DNA of 9,858 bases, taken from positions 1 through 9,858 of the forward strand of contig UREZ01000070.1 of NCBI GenBank assembly GCA_900547025.1, given 5' to 3'. Below the pieces are notes generated by a model. It was given only the letters and a program-made list of their open reading frames with translations, had not been told where the DNA came from and searched no databases. The stretch is from an uncultured Collinsella sp. (GTDB lineage: Bacteria > Actinomycetota > Coriobacteriia > Coriobacteriales > Coriobacteriaceae). Both the position numbers and the translations under genes were made by a program. The number at the start of each line of letters is the position of its first letter. The stretch's first letter is position 1. Of the stretch, positions 5,271 to 9,858 are shown piece by piece.

Positions 5271-6724
5271 TGGCTAATAACACCGTAAAGCTTGCGGTCG
5301 AGGAAGCCACCAAGAAGACGACTGCCGGTGATGGTCGCATCGTGCGAATCATCGGCCCTGTCGTCGACGTCAAGTTTGACGGCGCGGTGCCCCCGATCTA
5401 CAACGCGCTCACGGTCGAGGCCGAGACCCCGATCGGTCATCTGAGCACGATCCTCGAGGTCGAGAGCCAGCTTCCGGGCGGCGTCGTCCGCACGGTCGCC
5501 ATGTCCTCGACCGACGGCCTGCAGCGCGGCCTCATCGCCACCGATACCGGTGAGCCCATGAAGATGCCCGTTGGCCCCAAGACGCTCGGCCGCATTTGGA
5601 ACGTCATGGGCAAGCCCGTCGACGGCAAGCCCATGCCCGAGGTGGAGGAGTTCTACCCCATCCACCATGCAGCGCCCCGTTTCGACGAGCTCACCACCAA
5701 GACCGAGATCTTCGAGACCGGCATCAAGGCCGTCGACCTGCTCGAGCCCTACATCCGTGGCGGCAAGACAGGCCTGTTCGGCGGCGCCGGCGTTGGCAAG
5801 ACCGTTCTGATTCAGGAGCTCATCAACAACCTCGCCCAGGAGCACGGCGGCACCTCGGTGTTCACCGGCGTCGGCGAGCGTACCCGCGAGGGCACCGACC
5901 TGTTCCTCGAGATGAGCGAGTCTGGCGTTATTGACAAGACCTGCTTGGTCTATGGTCAGATGAACGAGCCGCCCGGAGCGCGTCTGCGCATCGGTCTGGC
6001 CGGCCTTACCACCGCTGAGTATTTCCGCGATCGCGGCCAGGACGTTCTGCTGTTCATCGACAACATCTTCCGCTTCTCCCAGGCAGGTTCCGAGGTTTCC
6101 GCACTGCTGGGCCGTATGCCGTCCGCCGTTGGTTACCAGCCCACGTTGGCAACCGAGATGGGCGACCTCCAGGAGCGCATTACCTCGACCAAGACGGGCT
6201 CCATTACCTCCGTCCAGGCTGTCTACGTCCCCGCAGACGACCTGACCGACCCGGCGCCTGCCACGACGTTTACGCACCTCGACGCCACCACGGTTCTTTC
6301 GCGTAGCATTTCGTCGCTCGGCCTGTTCCCGGCTATCGACCCGCTCGCGTCTTCCTCCGACGCTCTCGATCCCTCGATCGTCGGCGAGGAGCACTACCGT
6401 GTCGCCGTCAAGGTCCAGGAGCTCCTGCAGGAGTACTCCGACCTTCAGGACATCATCGCCATTCTGGGTATGGACGAGCTGTCCGAGGAGCAGCGCCTTA
6501 CGGTCAACCGTGCCCGTAAGATCCAGCAGTTCCTCTCGCAGTCCTTCCACGTCGCCGAGAAGTTCACCGGCAACCCCGGTGTCTACGTCCGCGTCGAGGA
6601 TACCGTCCGCTCTTTCGCCGAGATTGTCGACGGCAAGGCCGATGACCTGCCCGAGCAGGCTTTCCGCTATGCTTCCACGATTGAGGACGTGCGCGAGCGC
6701 GCCCGCAAGATGGGGGAGAAGTAG
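5270..6724 (+). CDS. atpD: F-type ATP synthase subunit beta (catalytic)
   Basis: A 484-residue catalytic subunit that makes or hydrolyses ATP at the alpha/beta interfaces. It shows the P-loop GGAGVGKT (171-178), the catalytic glutamate E203 in GERTREG, Walker B LLFIDN (260-265, D264), the family signature PAIDPLASSS (354-363) and DELSEEQ (402-408), the site that contacts gamma and epsilon (DELSEED in E. coli). About 20 residues precede the first beta-barrel strand (GRIVRIIGPVVDV), a longer and more charged N-terminus than E. coli beta. The start is ATG 5270, overlapping the atpG stop by one base, with GGAGG (5258-5262) 7 nt upstream. Identity is secure. Confidence 0.99.
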   Translation: MANNTVKLAVEEATKKTTAGDGRIVRIIGPVVDVKFDGAVPPIYNALTVEAETPIGHLSTILEVESQLPGGVVRTVAMSSTDGLQRGLIATDTGEPMKMPVGPKTLGRIWNVMGKPVDGKPMPEVEEFYPIHHAAPRFDELTTKTEIFETGIKAVDLLEPYIRGGKTGLFGGAGVGKTVLIQELINNLAQEHGGTSVFTGVGERTREGTDLFLEMSESGVIDKTCLVYGQMNEPPGARLRIGLAGLTTAEYFRDRGQDVLLFIDNIFRFSQAGSEVSALLGRMPSAVGYQPTLATEMGDLQERITSTKTGSITSVQAVYVPADDLTDPAPATTFTHLDATTVLSRSISSLGLFPAIDPLASSSDALDPSIVGEEHYRVAVKVQELLQEYSDLQDIIAILGMDELSEEQRLTVNRARKIQQFLSQSFHVAEKFTGNPGVYVRVEDTVRSFAEIVDGKADDLPEQAFRYASTIEDVRERARKMGEK

Positions 6725-6727
6725 GTT

Positions 6728-7120
6728 ATGCGTATCCGCATCGTGTGCCCCGTGAGCTGCGCCTATGAGGGCGACGCTGCGTTTGTGTCGATTCCGTCCA
6801 CGGATGGCGAGTTTGGCGTTCTGCCTGCTCACTCCAGCGAGATCTGCACGATCGACCGCGGTTACGTTCGCGTTTCCGATAAGGCCATGGGCACTGTCGA
6901 CCACACGTTTGCCGTGGCCGGCGGCTATGCCCAGGTTGCGGACGATGTCGTGACCGTTCTCGCCGAGCGCGCTTGCGATTTGGCGACCGTCGATGCCGAC
7001 AAGCTTAAAGCTGATATTCAAGGTTTTGAAGAGAAGCTGGGTAATTTGTCGGAGGATGATGCACGCCGCGCCTACCTCTATAATGAAATCGCATGGTGTA
7101 AGCTCAAGCTTGCCCAATAG
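6728..7120 (+). CDS. atpC: F-type ATP synthase subunit epsilon
   Basis: A 130-residue subunit at the foot of the central stalk, which links gamma to the c-ring and can inhibit ATP hydrolysis. Residues 1-84 fit the beta-sandwich domain, with the conserved DGEFGVLPAHS (26-36); 88-130 form the helical hairpin (KLKADIQGFEEKL and DARRAYLYNEI). The I/L-D-x-x-R-A ATP-binding motif known from Bacillus epsilon seems altered here (VDADKL, 88-93). Five cysteines (7, 11, 40, 83, 124) are many for this small cytosolic protein; C7 and C11 are a CxxxC pair in the first strand-turn. The start is ATG 6728, 3 nt after atpD, with GGGGGAG (6712-6718) 9 nt upstream. It is the last atp gene, followed by a terminator. 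Confidence 0.95.
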   Translation: MRIRIVCPVSCAYEGDAAFVSIPSTDGEFGVLPAHSSEICTIDRGYVRVSDKAMGTVDHTFAVAGGYAQVADDVVTVLAERACDLATVDADKLKADIQGFEEKLGNLSEDDARRAYLYNEIAWCKLKLAQ

Positions 7121-7156
7121 TCAAACGATTTAGCGTTCGACCATTTGCGAACACAT

Positions 7157-7195
7157 CATGCCCGGGATGGCCCAGCCATCCCGGGCATGCTTTTT
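7157..7195 (+). terminator. Strong rho-independent terminator after atpC
   Basis: A perfect 15-bp GC-rich stem (7157-7171 with 7175-7189) closes on a 3-nt CCA loop and is followed by C and five Ts (7191-7195). It fits a terminator for the atp operon. The T-run ends one base before the murA ribosome binding site, so whatever transcribes murA must either read through this hairpin or start very near it. A smaller 5-bp hairpin, GTTCG (7135-7139) with CGAAC (7148-7152), lies just upstream. Confidence 0.9.
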
Positions 7196-7196
7196 G

Positions 7197-7211
7197 AAAG
7201 GGTAGACCTTG
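7197..7211 (+). promoter_or_regulatory. murA ribosome binding site and TTG start
   Basis: AAAGGG (7197-7202) lies 6 nt before TTG 7209. It starts two bases after the T-run of the terminator, so transcripts that end at the hairpin lack it completely. Confidence 0.7.
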
Positions 7212-8492
7212 GATATTATCCGCGTTGAGGGTGGCCACGCCATCGGAGGCTCCGTGCCCGTTTCGGGCGCCAAGAACTCCGCACTCAAACTCATGGCGGC
7301 AACGCTTCTGGCGCCGGGCAAGACGACGCTGCAGAACGTGCCCGATATTTCCGATGTCCACGTGATGGGCAAGGTGCTCAAGGGCATGGGCGCTACGATC
7401 GATGTTCTCGACGAGCATACGCTCGAGATTGATACCTCTCAGGTCGATTCTTGGGAGGCCCCCTACGAGCTCGTTGCCAAGATGCGTGCTTCCACCGCCG
7501 TGATGGGACCCCTGCTGGGCCGTTTCCATCGTGCCAAGATAGCCATGCCCGGCGGCTGCAACCTGGGTGCTCGCAAGATCGATATGCACATTCTTGGTCT
7601 TGAGGCCCTGGGCGTTGAGTTCGATACCGCCCACGGTTACATCAACGCTAATGCGCCCCAAGGTCTGCGCGGTACCACCGTCACGCTCGAGTTCGCCAGC
7701 GTCGGTGCGACCGAGAACCTCATCATGGCCTCTGTGCGCGCGCAGGGCACCACGGTTATCGACAATGCCGCCCGTGAGCCCGAGATCGTTGATCTCGCCA
7801 ACATGCTCAACGAGATGGGCGCTAAGATTGTCGGCGCCGGCACGCCTGTCGTGACCATCGAGGGCGTGGAAGAGTTGCATCCTGTTACCCATCGCGTAGT
7901 GGGCGACCGAATCGAGGCCGGTACCTTTATCGTTGCCGGTGCGTTGATGGCCGACGATCGCGGTATCGATGTCACGGGCTTTTGCCCCATTCACTTGGGC
8001 ATGGTGCTCAAGAAGATGGAGCTCATGGGTATCGACTGCGAGCGCGTCGAGGATGGCGTCCATGTGAACCGTGCCGAGCGTATCAAGCCGGTCGACATCC
8101 AGACACTTCCGTTCCCCGGCTTCCCGACGGACATGCAGGCACAGATTATGGTACTCTCCGCCCTTGCTGATGGCAGTTCCGTTATTACCGAAAACATCTT
8201 CGAGAATCGCTTTATGTTTGCCTCTGAGCTGGTGCGCATGGGTGCCGACATTCGTATCGAGAGCCATCATGCCATGATTCATGGCGTCAAGGGCTTCTCG
8301 GGTGCACAGGTTACCTCGCCCGATCTGCGTGGCGGAGCGGCCCTCGTCGTAGCGGGCTTGATCGCCGACGGGACGACCGAGGTTTCGGCTATTCATCACA
8401 TCAAGCGCGGCTACGAGCAGTTTGTCGAAAAGCTGCAGGCGCTCGGCGCGCATGTCGAGCATGCTACCGTTCCCGATCCCGTCATCTACTAA
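7209..8492 (+). CDS. murA: UDP-N-acetylglucosamine 1-carboxyvinyltransferase
   Basis: A 427-residue cytosolic enzyme of the EPSP synthase fold. It transfers enolpyruvate from phosphoenolpyruvate to UDP-GlcNAc, the first committed step of peptidoglycan synthesis. Visible key residues are K22 and N23 in SGAKNSALK, R93 in MRAS, the catalytic cysteine C117 in MPGGCNLGAR (E. coli C115, the fosfomycin target), the SVGATEN stretch (164-170), D308 in FPTDMQAQ and R400 in HIKRGYE. With Cys rather than Asp at 117, fosfomycin sensitivity at the enzyme level is expected. TTG 7209 is well supported: MDIIRVEGG aligns with the usual start of MurA, and AAAGGG lies 6 nt upstream. It follows the atp terminator, and the LCP gene begins 12 nt after its stop. 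Confidence 0.98.
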   Translation: MDIIRVEGGHAIGGSVPVSGAKNSALKLMAATLLAPGKTTLQNVPDISDVHVMGKVLKGMGATIDVLDEHTLEIDTSQVDSWEAPYELVAKMRASTAVMGPLLGRFHRAKIAMPGGCNLGARKIDMHILGLEALGVEFDTAHGYINANAPQGLRGTTVTLEFASVGATENLIMASVRAQGTTVIDNAAREPEIVDLANMLNEMGAKIVGAGTPVVTIEGVEELHPVTHRVVGDRIEAGTFIVAGALMADDRGIDVTGFCPIHLGMVLKKMELMGIDCERVEDGVHVNRAERIKPVDIQTLPFPGFPTDMQAQIMVLSALADGSSVITENIFENRFMFASELVRMGADIRIESHHAMIHGVKGFSGAQVTSPDLRGGAALVVAGLIADGTTEVSAIHHIKRGYEQFVEKLQALGAHVEHATVPDPVIY

Positions 8493-8504
8493 TACAGTTT
8501 GCCT
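8493..8504 (+). promoter_or_regulatory. Possible -10 element placing the LCP mRNA start on its ATG
   Basis: TACAGT (8493-8498) matches the -10 consensus at 4 of 6 bases. If it is a -10 covering -12 to -7, position +1 is exactly the A of ATG 8505. No Shine-Dalgarno is visible before this ATG, and no good -35 is seen near 8470. This fits leaderless initiation, but the promoter evidence is weak; read-through from murA with coupled translation is the main alternative. Confidence 0.25.
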
Positions 8505-9740
8505 ATGTTTAATAAAAAGCCCCTCGCGGATACCACCGCCCGAAGACCCTCAACTGGTGCGCAGGCCAAGATCTACAGTCGCGATAACGTGGCTCGCTAT
8601 TCCGAGCGCGCTCGCCAACGTCGTCGTAGCCACACGATTCGTCACGTCGCGCTCATTGTCGTGCTTGGCGTGCTGCTGAGTGCCACTACCGCTGCCGGCC
8701 TGTGGTTTGCCACCATCATGGGCAAGCTCGGCGATTCTAATGTCATTACCGACAATCTGCGTCGGGTTCTGGTTGACACCGATGAGGCAAAGGATCCGTT
8801 CTACGTGCTGCTTCTTGGCACCGACGGCCGTCCGGGCGAGGATACGTATCGTGCCGACTCGATTATCCTGGCACGCATCGACCCCACGCAAAAGCAGGCG
8901 ACGCTCATTTCCGTTCCGCGCGACACCAAGGTCGAGTACAAGGGCGAGACCATGAAGATCAACGCCTGCCATACCGTTGGCGGCGCCGAGGCCATGGTCG
9001 AGGCGGTCAACGAGCTGTGCGGTGTTCAGATTTCCCACTATGCCGAGGTCAGCTTCGACGGTATGCAGGCGCTGATTGATTCGGTTGGCGGTATCGACAT
9101 TAACGCAACCGATGATGTTGACGACCCCGAGCACCTGGATATTAAGATTACCGCTGGCCAGCAGCATATGGACGGTGCCACCGCCCTTACCTATGCCCGC
9201 TGCCGCTACACCTATGCCGACGGCGATTACACGCGCATGCGCCACCAGCGTCAGGTGCTCGGCGCCCTTGCCAACCAGATTCTCAATAACTTCGATGCCA
9301 CGAAGATCTTTGGCCTGGTTAATTCGCTGTCCGATATGCTCGTAACCGATATGAGCGTTCAGGATATCGTGGCTACGGTCAACGCCATGCGCGGTATGGA
9401 TGTCGACGGTATCTACTCGGCCAACCTGCCCTCGTATGCCGACGACAGCACCATGATCGACGGTGTGAGCTACGTCTTTGTCTACGAGGACGAGCTCAAG
9501 GAAATGATGGAGCGCGTCGATGCCGGCAAGGATCCCAAGGGTCCCAACACCATGGGTCTTTCCGACGGTTCCAGCTCTACGATCGGCGACCTGAACAACA
9601 ACACGTCTGACGACTACGCAAACGGTACCGCAACCTCATCGGTCAGCTCTGACGATTCCGATGACTCAAACGATTCGAGCGATTCGGACTACTACGAAGA
9701 GCCCACCGGCGACGGTAACGGCTACGAGGCCAACTACTAG
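8505..9740 (+). CDS. LytR-CpsA-Psr (LCP) family cell-envelope protein
   Basis: A 411-residue membrane-anchored protein of the family that transfers undecaprenyl-linked glycopolymers (teichoic acids, capsule or similar) onto peptidoglycan. It has a basic cytosolic N-terminus (RSHTIRH), one membrane helix (about 47-70), and an extracellular LCP domain (about 97-340). Core motifs are LLLGTDGR (D107), YRADSIILAR (R116, D118), VPRDT (R139) and TYARCRYTYADGDYTRMRHQRQ split by charged residues R232, R234, D239, R244, R246 and R249, the phosphate-binding region. The tail after about 350 is low-complexity, Ser/Asp/Asn-rich and acidic. The start is uncertain: ATG 8505 or in-frame TTG 8499, neither with a Shine-Dalgarno. 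The substrate polymer is unknown. It lies 12 nt after murA. Confidence 0.9.
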   Translation: MFNKKPLADTTARRPSTGAQAKIYSRDNVARYSERARQRRRSHTIRHVALIVVLGVLLSATTAAGLWFATIMGKLGDSNVITDNLRRVLVDTDEAKDPFYVLLLGTDGRPGEDTYRADSIILARIDPTQKQATLISVPRDTKVEYKGETMKINACHTVGGAEAMVEAVNELCGVQISHYAEVSFDGMQALIDSVGGIDINATDDVDDPEHLDIKITAGQQHMDGATALTYARCRYTYADGDYTRMRHQRQVLGALANQILNNFDATKIFGLVNSLSDMLVTDMSVQDIVATVNAMRGMDVDGIYSANLPSYADDSTMIDGVSYVFVYEDELKEMMERVDAGKDPKGPNTMGLSDGSSSTIGDLNNNTSDDYANGTATSSVSSDDSDDSNDSSDSDYYEEPTGDGNGYEANY

Positions 9741-9741
9741 A

Positions 9742-9769
9742 GTTACGCGGGCTTACCAGCCCGCGTAAC
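9742..9769 (+). repeat. Perfect 12-bp hairpin directly after the LCP stop
   Basis: GTTACGCGGGCT (9742-9753) pairs perfectly with AGCCCGCGTAAC (9758-9769) across a TACC loop. It begins one base after the stop codon. No T-run follows, so it is not a standard rho-independent terminator. It may protect the mRNA 3' end or act with the terminator downstream. Confidence 0.7.
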
Positions 9770-9796
9770 GGCTCGACGCTGCGCGCCGCCCAGAGC

Positions 9797-9807
9797 GACA
9801 ATTTGTC
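9797..9807. repeat. Short palindrome GACAA-T-TTGTC
   Basis: An 11-bp palindrome lies between the two hairpins. No promoter with good spacing is visible on either strand, so a role as an operator cannot be supported. It may be chance. Confidence 0.2.
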
Positions 9808-9811
9808 ATTC

Positions 9812-9853
9812 AAAAGGCAGGGCATGACCAGAAGGTCAATGCCCTGCCTTTTT
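9812..9853 (+). terminator. Rho-independent terminator, likely bidirectional
   Basis: A 14-bp arm (9812-9825) pairs with 9839-9852; the stem continues through GACC/GGTC (9826-9829, 9834-9837) to an AGAA loop, with a single bulged A at 9838. Five Ts (9849-9853) end it, and four As begin it, so it can also act on the opposite strand for a gene beyond the window. It probably ends the murA-LCP transcript. Confidence 0.88.
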
Positions 9854-9858
9854 CATGC

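Noticed and set aside
5081..7117. 678-codon open frame on the - strand across atpD and atpC
   Set aside because: It is in register with the sense codons of atpD and atpC. Its stops would need TTA, CTA or TCA sense codons, which this high-GC genome avoids. Its translation has no recognisable domain.
7104..8462. 452-codon open frame on the - strand opposite murA
   Set aside because: In register with murA codons and explained by rare TTA/CTA/TCA use; no start signal or domain.
1..9858. CRISPR array, insertion sequence, attachment site or other accessory system
   Set aside because: No regularly spaced repeats, transposase or integrase motifs, or terminal inverted repeats with target duplication are seen. 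The genes are standard chromosomal housekeeping genes in one orientation.

Overview
The window is a complete F-type (F1Fo) ATP synthase operon on the + strand, followed on the same strand by two cell-envelope genes. The order is atpI-like, atpB (a), atpE (c), atpF (b), atpH (delta), atpA (alpha), atpG (gamma), atpD (beta), atpC (epsilon), then murA and a LytR-CpsA-Psr (LCP) gene. The high GC content, GTG/TTG starts, G/C-ending codons and protein character (separate b and delta, cell-wall genes next to atp) suggest a high-GC Gram-positive bacterium. My best guess is a Coriobacteriia member close to Collinsella; this rests on recall and no search was possible.

Layout. Bases 1-236 are non-coding apart from a possible 10-codon leader ORF. 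They hold a 5' edge hairpin (1-27), a 6-bp inverted repeat (130-148) touching the -35, a candidate promoter (147-174) and a short leader. Bases 237-7120 are the nine atp genes, packed with 1-11 nt overlaps or gaps of 3-15 nt. The one exception is a 124-nt spacer before atpE. Bases 7121-7208 hold a near-perfect rho-independent terminator that ends just ahead of the murA ribosome binding site. murA (7209-8492) and the LCP gene (8505-9740) follow, and 9741-9858 holds two hairpins, the second a clear terminator.

How the genes work together. AtpB, AtpE and AtpF form the membrane Fo motor and stator. AtpH joins the stator to F1. AtpA, AtpD, AtpG and AtpC form the catalytic head and central stalk. 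The c subunit lacks the sodium-ligand pattern, so proton coupling is expected. MurA starts peptidoglycan precursor synthesis, and the LCP enzyme probably attaches phosphate-linked glycopolymers to peptidoglycan. An atp-murA neighbourhood is also known in other Gram-positives such as Bacillus subtilis.

I see no mobile element, CRISPR array or clearly novel multi-gene system. The points worth a second look are local: a signal-peptide-like N-terminus on subunit b, a shortened delta, an insertion in alpha, a very short c subunit, a possible leaderless leader ORF ahead of atpI, the terminator against the murA start, and a possible leaderless start for the LCP gene.
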